Shown here one piece after another: positions 23,901 to 38,200 of a DNA stretch of 64,000 bases. The stretch comes from Crotophaga sulcirostris (lineage: Eukaryota; Chordata; Aves; Cuculiformes; Crotophagidae). The first letter of the stretch is position 1. Each line of letters opens with the position of its first letter. A program made the translations under genes and the position numbers. Under the pieces are notes generated by a model, which saw only the letters and a list, made by a program, of their open reading frames with translations, was not told where the DNA came from and searched no databases. The stretch is from assembly GCA_013397455.1 (NCBI GenBank), contig VYZB01000031.1, forward strand, positions 4,139,189 to 4,203,188. Direction: 5' to 3'.

Positions 23901-26900
23901 CATTGTTTATGGTGTTTATGCTTTATTATTCCTTTTTTTTTGTCAGAGGCATGGTACAATGGCATGAGACTCGGGACAAAGCAACGTCATCTACACAGAA
24001 TAAAGACATTCCTAATTATCTTCCCTCCCATCTTTCTTCTAGTAATAAATTCTTTATATTTATATATATGCCACTTTTATCCATCTCCTCACTCTCCTGT
24101 TTGTTTCCTTCTCCACCATCTTTCATGGTGGAGTGCAGCCTATTGGGTACAGGCTGGAAAATGCTTGAAAAGTGTTTCTGGATTTCTAGCCTATGGGACT
24201 CTAATTCTTTCAGTAATGAGCTATCCCAGTCAGGCAAGGAGTGTGTTACTAACTGGGAAATCAACATGCATGTTATCAGGATAAAGATAAGATCTCTTCT
24301 TCTCTTGACTAAACTTAAAAAGCGAGGCTGAAGTCTGATTCCTCTGAAAACAGGACATCTTTATCCATTTTTATCCACTGATTTTAGCAGCATTCGCTAA
24401 ATTGTGAGGGTGGCTTCAGCTATAGTTACCTTTCTGCTCTGCTGTTTCTCGTTATTATCAGATCTACATAGCTGTTGGGGATGTATTATTTTCTAAGACT
24501 GAGCAGACTAATATCATCAGCCATAATTCTGTGGGTTTCTCCTGAATCCATTACCATAATTAAGATAATTACATTTAAAGTGAATGTTTATTTCATACTA
24601 CTTTGTATGGCAAAATATAATTAGATGTTTGGCTGCATATGTGTATGGTTGAAAAGGATTTAGTGTTTTGAAAGAGGCTGTAAGTAAGTCTGAATAAAGC
24701 AGTAGTTTAACTCTTAGAATGACTCTGAAACTTCAAGTTTCAAGTGTGCTGTGAGCACACCATGAAATTTACTAATACGAAGTGAAAAGCCTCCCTTCCA
24801 CTTGAGGAATCATTTGTCCTGAGTGACAACTGTAACTTAAAATTTACAAAATTCTCAGAAGTCTTGTGTTAAGCTAATCTTGTAAATATTTATCTAACAT
24901 ATTTCATGCTAAATAAAGAACATTTTTTTTATCACACTCTGCAGTGCAATGTGGGCTTTTCCCTGAAGGAGCTTGTTTATGTTGCCCACGTAGACTCTTA
25001 ACGCCTGAGATCCTGAGCTTGGAAGCAGATTGCAAATGTTGCAAGTTTAGTTGACTATCTTGTGGCTCTAACTCTTCCTTTTCTTTTTGAAAGGGCAAGC
25101 TTTGGAAGTGTTGATATCTTATGGTCAAAGTTATGTGAAAAAGAAGTTGCCTTCATGTTTCATGTTGACATTTTAGGCCTTTCTTGATGCCATTTGTTTT
25201 TTCTTTTAGACAAGATTTGTATATTTTTTTAATATTAGCAAAGGATAAGATGCAATCTGACAGGATGAAGTGCACCTATTCTATCTCTCACTTGGCATAT
25301 TAAATGAGAAAAAAAAGAGTGAAGAAGAATGCTCTGTCATTTGCTACATAACAACACTACAAATACTGGAAGGGTCAAGAAGAGAAAAAAAAGATTTAAG
25401 CTTAATTATGTCCAAATTTTTTAAAAAACGATCGAGTGCTCATTTAATTTTTTAGGTTGATGTTCATTGCATACAATAGTAATGATTTGAGTTTGATATA
25501 ATGTAAACTGTTTAAGCTGCTATATCTTTGAGGGAACCCTTTCTTTGTTTTCATACTCCCAAGAACTCCTATTCTAACTTGTGCTTTCTTAGCCAAGTCC
25601 TGAAGAAGGTCTTACTTTTTCAGCCTTTTTAGAACACACTTCATCACTCATCCATTTCACCTTTCCAGATACCTCCCTTCTGAATACTTCTATCAGTATG
25701 AAAAATTATTTCTTAATTTTCTGTCAATTAGTGATCCCTGCAAATATTTATCCTTCCCTATTTTAGCACCATATCCATTTCTGTGGAATGACTCTGTAAG
25801 TCATTTTTTGAATCAGCATTACTCTTTCTCAGAGTTTCTAGTTAAAAATCTTCATCTCTCATATTGACTACATCATTCATCTGTGTCTTTGGAATTTTCT
25901 TTTTACCTACTAGTCTAGTTTGCCTGGGCTTTACTGTCTTGTTTACTTAGGTGAGACAATTTAGCTATTTTTCTATTACAAATTCTATCATAAAATTTCA
26001 AATTTCATCCATTGGCCTAGTAGTTTTTGATATATGTTACCGTTATTTTAGTCTGTCTCTTGCTTAATGTTGAGCAATTTGTAGTGGATGCCATTTGCGC
26101 TGGCTTCTAAAGATGCTGCTCTTCACTTTTCTAAATGCTTGCTTGACACCACATGTATATTTTTTGATAAGTGTCTGTAATAAAGCACAATTCATAGGTA
26201 GCATACTTAATGTGACTACCAAAAAGTCTTCCACTAACAGCACATATGCTGAGTGTACAGGTTGTGTGATATCTACTCTTTGTCTTGCCTGGATAAGAAG
26301 TAAGTAGGAGCAGTCATGCCAATTCAACACCAGGATCAAGCTGGCAGAAAAACAGATCACATCCCAAACCCCATCAACTCAACTGTGCTGAAAATTTGGC
26401 TTATTATCCAGCTCAGTTAGTGTGAGTCACTGAAATTATGACCGTGTTTGATATAAATCATCAGCCTCACTGGTGGGACTTAGCTCTACAGAGTCTCTTG
26501 AAGCCCCAAATGTGAGTCTGAATGGGTGACACTTCACACAGTATGGATTTGGAAAAGGTTGTAACATATCTCCTTTATTCCCTCAAAGTTCCTTCTAAGG
26601 CTGGAACACATATGGATTTCTTTGACAGAGCTAATGGTAGGAAAATGTAAGAGCTTATCTCTTTGTATTTCACTGGTACAACAGGTTGAAGTTGATAATT
26701 TTTTTCTTCAGAATTTTAGACTCCTAATTACTGTAATCCTTACTAATGGGACTATTAAGATAATGAAGCCCTACTTTCTACCACAATTCAAAGCTATAAA
26801 ACAAAATATGTAATGCTTGGGATAGGTATAATAGGAGGTTTTTATTTTTTAACTACAGAAACAGTAATTGCTTTATGTGAAAAAAAAACCTAAAATATTA

Positions 26901-29900
26901 ACATGAGAGGAAAAAGGGAAAATGGTGTAAGTCATGTTTGCATTTTGCTTTCTTCAAGCACAGGTTTTTTAAATGGTTCTCTTGTGTAAAGATGTGACAA
27001 GATGATTCAGAAGCAAAGTGGAAAGGATGTATCATTTGCCATAGGGCCTAGGCCTGGTCTGGGCAAGCAGCTTAGAGAGGAATCCATATTTCTGACTCTT
27101 GATTCACTTAAGTTAATTATTTTATTGACTTAAAGTGTCATAGATTACAATCTCAGTTTAGGTTGAAGTGGATTCTGTAACCATAACTTTGTTGATATAT
27201 TCAATTTCAATGAGGAAAGAATCAGCACAAATATTTAAGAATTTTGTGTCCTAAGATTCAGTATTTTTGTTCAGATTCCAAGACAGTAGATTATATAGAA
27301 CATCTCTACTAGGGCATGTTAGTAGTTAGCTTGGGAAAATCTGCAGGAGTTAAGAGTGAAGTGAGGAATGTGTCAAGTCTGAGCTCCTCACCCAACCACC
27401 TTTTATGTAAAATGATTCCAGTTTGAACTGGGATGGGTATCTGAAAGAATGTCTGTTTGCTGTGTGCACGCATGGTACATAGAGGCGGAGGAGAAAGCAA
27501 TGAGGTCTGGCGAAGTCCACTGCTATATTTTCAAAGGAGGCTGGTCATCATGGGGATATTCAATTCTCAACTTGGTTTAGTCTTTAATCTCTGCAGTTTT
27601 AATTTGTTCTGGCTTGTCCTTAAACTGAAATCTTATTCCTATTGAATTTTATATGAAATTCTTTGGTTTCAGTGAAACTGTTGTTTTATTTCCTGTGTTT
27701 AGCTGTACTTCATTTTGCTGGATTTGGTGAAACACAGGGAAATTAAAAATAAAGGGAAAGTAGGCTGTCTGTACAATTTATCTAGATAATGCACATACAT
27801 ACCTCCCACCTGAAGATGATTATAAGATCAAAATGACTAATTAATTTAGACTCATAAAAGGTAAAATTAAGATTTTTAAAATTAGACCTGTGAAGATATT
27901 CATCTTAAAAAGATGTTTCCAGCCTTGTATTTTGCTGTATGTGAGGTTTTCCTTTGACTGAAGGTGAAGATGAAGTTCGGTTGAAAAAATGTACCAAAAA
28001 GACTGCACTTTTTTATTGTAGGGAGAGGTATTCAAATGTTAACCTTTCATGTGTGTGAGAGGTTGTTCTCCAGTGGCCAGAAAAAAAAGGGCTGGGATGA
28101 GAATACTGTGATTATTACCAAATAGACCAAGTATCCTTTACCTCTGGTGATGGAAGGACAAATGTTTTAGGAATAAAGGGTAAAGAATCCAGTCCTGGTG
28201 ACTTCATTAGTGAGTGTGTTTGCGTATGAGCTGTATTTCAGTTACATATTTGTAAAAATGAACCTGACCAAGAGGGTGAAGAAATATTGCAATCACGATT
28301 TCTTGTGTTCCTAATAAGCAGGAAGGCTAGAAAAGTATTCTAAAAAATTAAATCAAAAGTGCCCTAACATTTCAAAACCCCGTTTTTAAGTGTTTTAATA
28401 GAATCGGGAACATTTGCCAGTCTGTTGTCTCATACTTAAAATCGTAATGTGTCAGAAATTGTATTCATTTGTTATGCCGTTTATTTTGAAAGTTATGGAA
28501 ATCTGACATTAATTTTTACTGACCCCTTTGTATTTGATGAGGAATGTTCAGGTTACTTGAACTGGCTATATAGGTATTTAATCTTCCTCTATGTCTGTAT
28601 TGTGTTTGTAGTGTAAAAAAAAAGGACAGTTTCAGCTGCCTTATGCTACTTGCTATGCATATGCAGGTATTTAAAATGTCATGCACTAGGATATGTGTTT
28701 ACTGTGAGATTTCTCTGAAAATCATTCTTGATAGAGGTAATGGGCAGGTTTAGAGGAAAAATTACTTTGAAATATAAGGCACATTTAAGATTGAAATGGC
28801 ATCTTTTGTGGAAAGAGCTGTCTAGGAACTTAGTGCTGGTGGTGTTTTTGAAAATACGTAGAATTCAGCAGACCCTAATAGCTGCAAATTATTTTTCAAT
28901 ATGCGTCTTTTAGAGTTCTGTTACTCTCGTTTTCCTCCACTTTCCTCCTTTGATTTACTGGCTTTGTATGTGAGGTTCAGTACATTTGGACAGATGCAAG
29001 CAGCTGGAAGTAATAGAGTTAGAGCACTTTAAAAAGCTGAATTTTCACAAGTGGTTTGTGAAAATTTTTGATGCTGGGAGTCATTATCTGGTGCTTCAGA
29101 ATAACATTTAGAGAACTTACTCTCATGGAAGAGATTTGAAAGAGGTTATTCATGGGTTGTATTTCACTTCTAAAAGGTTGAATGAAATTACATTGCATTA
29201 TATTTTTAAATGAAGAAATCTGATTGAGCCACACAGACACATTTGAGAATAATATATATTATAATGGCACAAATCACTACTTTTATTCCATGTATTCAGA
29301 AAAACATATGGTCCCAGAAGCTTTGGAGAACTCGTTTCTTCTTACCAGCTATATATAGTATAGTGAGTGTTTCCTTTAAATGCAAGCCAATATCCCATGT
29401 AAACACGATAAAGTTAGCTATAGCAGTTTTATGGGGGAGCAAGAATTTGTGGTCTTGTGCAATTTTTTGTTGATGTGTTTCTTTCATGGCTATTCTTTCT
29501 TGTCTCTGGAGGTTGGTTTGATTACTTGTCACACAACCAAGTTTTCCTTCTTTTTATCAATGCCTCTATGTGATTCCATGTACTCCACTTATTTTGTTTT
29601 ATGTTTAGTTTCAGTAGGATTTTTCAATACTGACAAAATCTTAAGGGGCACCTATTTATAAGGCGCATAGTGCATTAGTTTCTCATATTGTTGTCTTCTT
29701 TATTGCATATTACATGGAATACTTTTTTCCTCACTAACAACATAGGGAATGGAGCCACCATAAAGCAGAGTAAAAAGCACAGATTGTTTTAGTGGATGTG
29801 TGTTCATTGTAAATGCCATTCCAGCTACAGTGCACCAGTTCTCACAACAAATTGCTCTGTAGATGTGGGCAATGCATAGCACATCTGGTGTTATCCTTTC

Positions 29901-32900
29901 CTTAGCTGTTTCACTGTTACTTCTGCGAGTAAAATACTGGGTAACTTTTCTCACATCTGTCTAACTCTGCTCATAAGGCAGTTTGTAGGAGAGTAGTGCC
30001 ATACCAATTATACACACTGTTTGGATGCTGTTGTACACTGTCACTTTCAAACAGAAAACATAAATGTGCGTGACCTATAAAGGTGTGTAAGAACAAGTGC
30101 TGCATCCCTGCCTTCTGCAGCGCCCAGATAGCACATTACTGATACCTTCATCAAGCTTTTGTTTCTATACATCTTTAAAGGGCTTAATACTAAATTCTTA
30201 TATTTAAATTTTGAAATAGGAGATCGTTAAAACTGTTTCAGCCCCTCGTCTCTCTCAGTGAACCAGAAGTGACAGTTTTGGCCTCCTTTAAAACGAGCAT
30301 GTCTCAGTACAAATAAATATCAGCTTTTTTAAGAATGTGATCATCCAAAGCAACGTCTGCAGGGAGCAGGATGCTAACAGGTCTCCTGTGCTGGATTTAC
30401 AGAACAAATAACAAAATGCCACTGTAGACAAAACTGAAAAGACTCTCGCGTAAGGCTGTAGGGGATGCAGTAAAGTCTGGAATTCTTCAAAATAAAAGAT
30501 GAGATATACTAACATATATTTACTTCTAGTGAAAATACATGTGGTTTTAGTGGAGCTATGTAGGTGTTCATATTTGTAATTGTATGGGCAATGTGTGTTC
30601 AGGACCAGTTTTTTCCTCTCTTCCTCGTAAAGATAAGATATCCGGGCAGGCTTTATGATCTAGCTCTGTTGCGATCTATTTTGAACTATTTTTAACTATT
30701 TTTTTTTTGTACATGCACCAGGCTTTGAGTGGGTCTGAAAAGATGATTTTTAGAAAGGTTATAGCCTCCATGCTGCCTTTGTTTAAAGAGAAAACATAGT
30801 TACTCACACTCTTCTATTTGAATATCTACTGCATGGATGTGATTTAAAACCCACCTTTAACAGAAGTTGCATTTAAAAAATATCACTTCCATGTGGTTTC
30901 AAAATGATATCAAGATAAATCTTTTACTTCTCTATATAGACTGAGTACTCTCTGGAGTAATTTCTAGCAAAATTTGATGATTTCTGTAGTTGATATATTC
31001 TACCTAGGGAAATAAAAAATTTGAAGTAAAAGTTGGAATCAGCAGCTAAAATGGTCTCATTTCCTGCCAGACAATTTGCCTTTGGTTTGTATTGAAGCTG
31101 ATGTCAGTCTGGAAAAAAATAATGCTCTGGTTTTACATCACAGTTCTTTAAAAATAATTACCTGTATCTTATATTCTGTTCAACTCTGCTACTCCCAGTT
31201 TAAAAGAAAGTGAGGTCAAAAGGCCCATAAATAACCATCTGGTCAGTAACAATACAGAATAGTGATAGTATTGGTATTTCCTACAAAATTTCAGGTGCCA
31301 ACTGTCACTTGATGTTTGCCTACTCTACTTATATAAACAAATTTGTCAGGAATGTTTTGATTTCCAGAACATTTTTACGTTTACATTTGGAGTATGAAAG
31401 GAGAAAGACATTCTTTTTAGAGAGTAAAAATAAATATATATACACACATATATATGTCTCAATCTGTTTTCCACTGAGTGCTTTTGCTTCAGAAAATATT
31501 TGTTAGTTTTGTTTTCTGAATCCCCAGTTTAAGTGCATTTACAAGTCACAAAAGGTCTAGCTGACAATGAAAGATTCTGTGCCAGATGTCGTTTCTCTTT
31601 GCTGCTTCATATTACCATGCTGAAAGAAAAATAAAGCCCAAGTTGCTCAAGTAACAGATGTTTCTACCCATACCCACGGTCCATTTACTAGTGTTGCACT
31701 AGACGTTTTTCTCCTCCAGGAACCAGTCAATCTGAATTTTCCATGATTCCAAATTCTTAGCATCAGAAAGAAAATGTTCATAACAAACTGAGCTTTTTAC
31801 TTACAGACTGTGAATTTTTTTCCTGAAAGAATGAATGACTCATTTCACCATTCAGCTTACAAGTGCTGTGTAGATGACATTATTTGGATTGATGCAATGC
31901 TGCCCAGCAGATTTCAAAATCATTCCCAATTTTGAGGAAGTGCATGAGAACAAGTTCATTTTGGGTCTTGGGGAGGCAATGAAATGCTATTCAAGAGCAA
32001 GATTCAAGTGCAGAATGCAGCATGCAGTGTATCCTAGAAAGAAGTGGTCAAGGTTTCGTGGCCTCAAAATGTGATGTAATATAATGAAGAATATTTCCAC
32101 ACATGAGTCAACACTGTCGGCACATTCAGCTGCTGCTCCTGCCAAGTCATCTCAAGGTCTCACTGTAAAGTGGTTCTACATTGAGAGTTGTTGTTCTTTG
32201 GAAATGCTTTCTTGCTGATAATGAAATGGTGTTCAGAAGTGGTACCACTATTTGCATGCCCAGTACATCCTCTCTTATGTGATCATCCATTATTGGTTGA
32301 TAATAAAGGCAGTTAATTGCCAGGTAGACCTTTGTCTTGCTCCAGGATAACTTCTCTTATGTTGGAATTGTGAGTTTATTTGCAAACATTATGCAGGATT
32401 ATGCCAAAATGGGTGAAGTCTAAGTTCAAAATTGTGCATTGTTTTATATCAGTCTTATTTTTTAGATATTTAAAAAAAGCATATGTACAAATATAAATAT
32501 ATATCAAAGCCTTTTTTTACATAAAAAGGTCGCATTTTAGGGCATTTCGGAAAAACAGTTGTCAATCTGTGCTGAGGGCTGAGCTAAGTATTGATAGCTA
32601 CCTCGTCAATACAGGTTAAGAGGCCAAAGTTGCCACGAAGGATAGTAGTCCCATTTTTCACTGCTGTGCCAGTGGGTACAGAAGCTGTGTGCTCTAGCCC
32701 AGGCTGGACTGTGGGCTATGTAAACAGAGGGCAGAAATTCTTCTGCTTTCTTTAATCTGTTTCAGAAAAAAAAATGAGATAGATCATGATCAAGGACAGA
32801 AAATCAATTTGGTTGTAAGAACAAGTGATTCTTGAGAGGCTGTTAGTATATTTTACAAATGTAATCGTAAAATACTACCACATGCCTGTCCTATTTTATA

Positions 32901-33000
32901 TGCGCTTAAATCAGAATTCTGATCAAATAAAATATTCCTAAAATCAAGTTTCGTGATAAATAGCTTGTAGCCAAATTGAGATGATGTTGCTTACTTCAAG
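20988..33000. other. Unique AT-rich non-coding sequence, no gene seen
   Basis: Twelve kilobases without a supportable gene. The longest frames are 146 codons (21252-21692, minus), 145 (23894-24331, plus) and 128 (23898-24284, plus). The last two overlap in different frames of a pyrimidine-rich stretch, which is typical of chance frames. Acceptor-like pyrimidine tracts end at about 23946 and 24041, but no donor follows at exon distance. A short AT dinucleotide tract lies at 31432-31455. A 7-bp hairpin (GTATTGA/TCAATAC) lies at 32588-32612. Confidence 0.5.
31432..31455. repeat. Short (TA)n/(CA)n microsatellite
   Basis: Alternating TA with an internal ACACACA segment, about 24 bases. It is too short to be considered expanded. 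Confidence 0.7.
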
Positions 33001-33004
33001 GCTA

Positions 33005-33300
33005 TCTTAAAACCCTGTGGGTGAGGGGAGACAAACAATCCACCAAAACTCCAAATGCTATTAGTTCCAATAATCAGTCCCAGAAGACATTTACATATAC
33101 AATTGGATTGGCTCATTAGAAGTTAAGCTCAGCTGCTGCCAATTAGGATGTGCTAATTTGCATAGGCAACTTGATTGTATAGCATTGTTAGAGGCTGTGC
33201 TAGGATTGTTGTATGAAGAAGCAACAAAAAAGCCTTGCTGTGTTGGATTTAGCTGATTTGAAGTCAGTATCTTTGGCCTGTGTAACTGACAATACATTCA
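33005..33300. promoter_or_regulatory. Enhancer-like, possible conserved non-coding element
   Basis: Dense cluster of developmental transcription-factor core motifs: ACAAACAAT (33031-33039, FOX/SOX type), E-box CAGCTG (33130-33135), CAATTAGG (33140-33147, homeodomain type) and a perfect POU octamer ATTTGCAT (33156-33163), in sequence free of recognisable repeats. The texture resembles vertebrate conserved non-coding elements, but individual motifs of this length are common by chance and conservation cannot be tested here. Confidence 0.3.
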
Positions 33301-33309
33301 AAAGTGCCT

Positions 33310-34915
33310 GCAACTTCTTCATACCATATTTTTACTGCATTTAACTTTGAGGCAGGATATATTTTTTTTTTCTGCAAAATGGATATTTAGGAAGATTTCA
33401 ATCTTCCAGGCTACTAGAGTGAATGTGTTTGAGATGTCATGAAACAGAACTTTTATGGCTATTGCGCACCAAGAGGAGAACAGCACGGCATGCAATTCCC
33501 TAGAAATATGCATCATCTAGAGTTCAAGTTTCTCCAAGTTACCTAAATCCCTAAATCCCGTGGCTTTGAAAATAACTAATGATATAACTTGTAGGGTTGA
33601 GAGACGGGAAAATGGCTCAATTTCAAGAAAATATATATTCCTGCAATGAGTGTCAGTGTATTCCTTTTCTTTAAGGACACAGGCACATTAGCCATTAGAA
33701 GACAGTGTGTTGCTTAGCTATTGTGACAGGCAGAAAATCATCATGTTGTCATCCCACTTCATTACCTGAGCAGATAGCTACAGAAGAAAACTATATGGTG
33801 CTTCTATGCAATTATCAGATGTTTGTTTTTTTCTTCTTTTTCTTCTATTTCTGGCTTTTTGAGTGGAATTCTGACATTTATAAGCTGCAGATTATAGGAC
33901 TATATCAAGAGATAAAGTATTAGGAGTATATTAGAAGTTTAGATATGTCTGCAGATATAGTATTGCTTATTCTGGTTTCTCAACACTGGATTTCTTCTCA
34001 CTACCTACTTCTGTCTTTGTTTAATTGAAAGTGAAAGTAAAAGTTTTGAAATCGGAGTATGTCCTGTTGTTCAGTTCCTTCTCTACTTTTTCTAAAATAC
34101 TTGTGGTCCTCAGTGCAGAATTCAAGTGGGAACAATGCACTTTTTCTGTGTCACAGAACACCTTAGGCTGGAGAGAACACTGTCGGAAATTAACCAAAAT
34201 TGTTTCTGGACAGCATTAATTTTATTGTAGCAAAGAGCTGGTAATTGAAGTTTGCCCTGATGTGTGAAAAAAAATCTTATGAAGAGGCACTTCAGCTTTT
34301 TTAATTAAAATTTCAGTTGGCATTGTTAGTATATCAGGTCATTCAGAAAATATTTTTTTGTTTGATTAATCACAGCCAAAGATTAACTTCATGTTTGAGC
34401 ACTAAAATTTTGTTTCATATGGTACATCTAGTCTTAGATGTTCAAGGGAAATACTAAAAGTTTAGAGGCTTTAGACTTAACTGCTCTAACTTGAGTGACA
34501 TGTAATTGGAGAAAATTGTGATATTGTTGAAAGACCGGTTTTATGAAGTGAACAGTCTATTGGAGAGTGGGCACGTGCTTTTCTCTGCTTTTCTGTGTTT
34601 CTGATCTGCACAGGTTTGACAGAGGTCAGTGGTAAAATGGGTAGAAAATCTGATAACCCTCTCCTTGGAAATGTAGTGCCATTGTTAGAAAGTCTGGGCA
34701 GAGGCCTTCAGGATCTGGGGCCATTAATTTGGCTTTTTTGAGCAGTGACATTTTAAACGTATTTAGAAAAAGGAGGGAAAAGGCAAAACTAAGACAGCTA
34801 GAAGAGTTTGTTTTAGTTTTCACTGAATCTGTCATCAGTTAAACTTTTCAGTGTGAGGCAATACTCTGAAAGGAGTTCAGTTGTTGTTATATAGATTTTA
34901 GTCTCAATTACATAG
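33310..34915. other. Unique non-coding sequence, no gene seen
   Basis: Only short unrecognised frames (72 codons or fewer). T-rich runs lie at 33361-33372 and 33823-33860. No repeats were assigned. Confidence 0.5.
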
Positions 34916-34924
34916 AACTTTTTG

Positions 34925-35055
34925 AGCATTGGCTTCTTCGCTCGCTTCATTTGCATCATGAGCTCAGCCTGGCTACACTAACAGCCTTTGGGAACATCCG
35001 CGCGTATTTATGGACTCTGAAGTCTTAAAACATAAAATCACTGGGTTACGATGTG
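34925..35055. promoter_or_regulatory. CpG-containing patch with octamer and TTTATGG motif
   Basis: A short stretch with unusually many CpGs for this window (TTCGCTCGC at 34937-34945; CCGCGCG at 34999-35005; ACGATG at about 35048). It also holds a perfect octamer ATTTGCAT (34949-34956) and TTTATGG (35008-35014), a HOX/CDX-type core. It may be a small regulatory element. There is no TATA box, initiator or coding exon nearby. Confidence 0.28.
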
Positions 35056-35157
35056 GCTATGGCCAAGTAAATGCACCATTGTTCATTCCAAATGTTAACT
35101 AGAATGATTCCATCATTATTCAAATAGGAGTAATTGAAAGTTGATTGGGTTTTGTGT

Positions 35158-35200
35158 TTGGGTTTTTTCGGGGGTTTTTTTGTTGTTTTTTTTTTTTTAA
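35158..35200. repeat. G/T-rich low-complexity tract ending in a T-run
   Basis: Irregular GGTTTTTT units followed by a run of T bases. No transposon body lies next to it that would make it a retroposed tail. Confidence 0.7.
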
Positions 35201-35209
35201 AATCCAATT

Positions 35210-38200
35210 AAACTAAAATATGGAGAATACAGGAAGTGTGCAGAAACAGATTCCACATCATCTCCTTGTGAATTTTCAAAACTCATGTTGAAATGGACTG
35301 TTAGAATATGTGTTGGAGCCAGAAAATCAGTTTTCCTTTCTAGAGGCCAAAATGTACTTGATATAGAGGCAAAATCAGGAGGGAGCCTGAGGGAGTGTCA
35401 CTCATCATGAGACTTCAGTGCCTGCAGTATATGGGGAGGGACCAAATTTCCCCAGGAATGTTGCCACTCCCTGTGGGTGCTCCATAATCCCATGACTGTG
35501 AAAGGAGGAGCTGAAAGAGACTGGCTGTCCCTTGACCAGGGTTTAGGAGCATGTTTTTCTGCTCAGCAGGGGCTTCTGTTTGCTCTGCTGTGTGATGCTG
35601 GAGCTCTTTGGCAATTGGTGGGAGTAACCTGCCGTACCAGGTTGTTTGCTAGTAAATGGCAATAATGGGCACAAAAATTCTCCATGCATTAAGTATTGAG
35701 GGTATGTGTCTAGATTAAGTAAAAAAGACAATTACCAATTTGAAAACTAGGTGCGTGAAGGAACTTTAGAGGAAATAAAAATGTTGTTTGAAATACCACC
35801 AAGCTGACAGCTGTTCATCCTTCTGTGAAACGTATAGGAGGCTTTGCTGATGCATAAAAGTGGGAAGGGAGCACCCCTCTCAAAGAAAATACCTGGTGTG
35901 GTGCTAAGGAATTTGGAAGTTGCTTCCCCTAGAGCATGAATTGTGGAAACTGACCTTTGCTGTCTTATTGAAACCTTCATTAACAGCGTCTCACACCTGG
36001 CAGGGAATGGCTAACTGGGGATTGTTCTTAAAGAGTTGGAGAAAGTCTTGGTTTCTGCAGATGCAAATCAGAAGCACTGTGCAACTGCTGCAGAAGAGCA
36101 TGCCCTGCAGCCACCAACACATCTGCTGCCTTCACTGACCCCACCCAGCTGGACTGCCCATAACAGTCTTGCAGTGCTGTCATCTCCAAAGATGACATTG
36201 TCCCTGGTTAGAATCTGATCCCTTAAAAGGTGAACCTTCACTATATTAATTGATATATATTTTTTCAGCCAATGATTTTCATTATTTCAGGATTATTATA
36301 TTTTATTTCTGTTCAGAAATCAACCGTGTTATGCCAAGGGCTTAACTGTGTATAGCCAGTGTTCCTGTTAAATCACAGGTGTGTTTCTTGAGATGCTTTT
36401 TATAAGATTGGGAAAGTCTCACTTTTAATCAGTAATTTGAAAATTCAGTACTGGTTTACATAATCCCAGTTAATATCTTATAGTTCTTAAAAAAAAAAAC
36501 AAACCAAAACCAACCAAAAAATATAAATACCAAACATGCTCAGATTTAAGAAGAATAATATGAATAGAGAAGGTGAATTAAAAAAACAGTGCTTCCAGGC
36601 AATTAAATAGTAATGTCAGTCTTGGTAACTGCACAACCACTTAATGAGTGCACTGTATACATGCCAACATTGCAAGTGTTGGCCTTAATAAGGTACAAGG
36701 CAATAGCAACTCGACAACTCTAATATTTAAAAGAGTTCCTGGCACACAATAATTCAAAAACTGTCGTTCTATTTCCTGGGATATACATCAGTGTCACTTT
36801 AGTGACAGTTAAAGGGCAAGGTAACAAAGTGAAAAATGACAGCTTGGTCCTCAAAGTGAAAAAGTGTTTGGCATGTGTGGCCAAGAAACAATGTGATGGG
36901 ACACGGTGAAAGCCTGACCTCAGCAAATTGAATGGCAGAATTGGCACTGACCTTACCAGAGTACCAGGATGTCATTTGTGAGCCACTGTCTGCTTTGATT
37001 CTTTTCTTTGTGGAGTAAAACTCGTTGAACTGCTTCTCTTATTTCATATATCTGTTACCTGCTCACATGGCTCTGTAAGTACTATCTATTATTACAGCAT
37101 ATGAATCAAATACAAAGAATTTTGAAGAATATAATATTTTTTTTGTTGTCCTGAATGTATCAGAGCAATGGACAAGGGACATTTCTTTTCTGATGCATGA
37201 ATCTTCATAATCAATTAACTGTGCTACTTCTTGCATTTTCACGTTCTATTTATCGTATGTGATAGAGTTCTTGTTTTCTTCCCCTTCCCAAAGGACTATC
37301 AATTTTTGTTGAGAAAAGTCCTGAGATCACAGTGGTCATCAGCGCGCTAATACTTTGGCTGCTTTTGGTTTTTAAAGGGTGACAGTGCTCCCCATATCTA
37401 AAGGGTTTCTGTCTTTGGGAAAATGGTTTTGCACCCTTTGCACCAGTTATCAGTTATATCAGTTCTGATGTTTTGCTCTGCTAGATGTAAAATATGACCT
37501 GAAATGTTGCTCTCTCACGGTTCACTGTAAACAGTGTATTTTAGAGCTGTCGAATCCGTGTATTTATGCTCCCATCCATGCTCTTTTATTTATCTTTATG
37601 ACAAACCTTTGAAGTTCTAGCTAATAAATCAGAAATGCAGCAACTAGTTTTGAAAAGTACAAATCCAGGCAATTTTATTGGTTCCATAATTTACCCAATC
37701 TTTTGGTTAATGCCAACAGAACTGCCTGACTCTGGATGTTTTCTAAGTCAGCTGATTCATCCCAAATATAAATCAAATCGGGGTAGAATACTTTAAATAT
37801 CAAAGCTCTGCTCAGTATTTGTATAATTGAACTATTAATTTGTCCCAGGCTTTTAGGGTGGTCAAAGTGAAAAGCACAGTATTGCTACCATCCCCAAAGT
37901 CTGATGTTAACTGAGTTTTGAATATATATACCTAAAACATTGGAGGCCTTACAAATCATCTAAAGCAACTTAGGGGGACTGAATACTAAACAGGTAATTT
38001 TAATAGCTTACTGTAAAGCATGTTGTTTAAAATATGCCTTCTGTTATCTGCTGCGTTGACCTTCAGGGCACATTGCAAAGGCTCATTTCTTTTCAGGGCC
38101 ACAAATGGTGAGTAGATGTGTCTGCTGACTGGAAGAGGAGGATGCGAATTTTTGTCTGTACCTGTACATGATGCTTTCACAAACACTTCAGCACTGCTTA

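Noticed and set aside
23894..24331. Two overlapping open frames after a strong pyrimidine tract and CAG (acceptor-like at 23946)
   Set aside because: The frames overlap in different phases, no donor follows at exon distance, and a second acceptor-like site ends at about 24041. Typical of a pyrimidine-rich stretch rather than an exon.
25550..26080. Pyrimidine-rich stretch suspected of being an antisense LINE fragment
   Set aside because: The reverse complement gives no block recognisable as CR1, L2 or L3 protein or 3' end.
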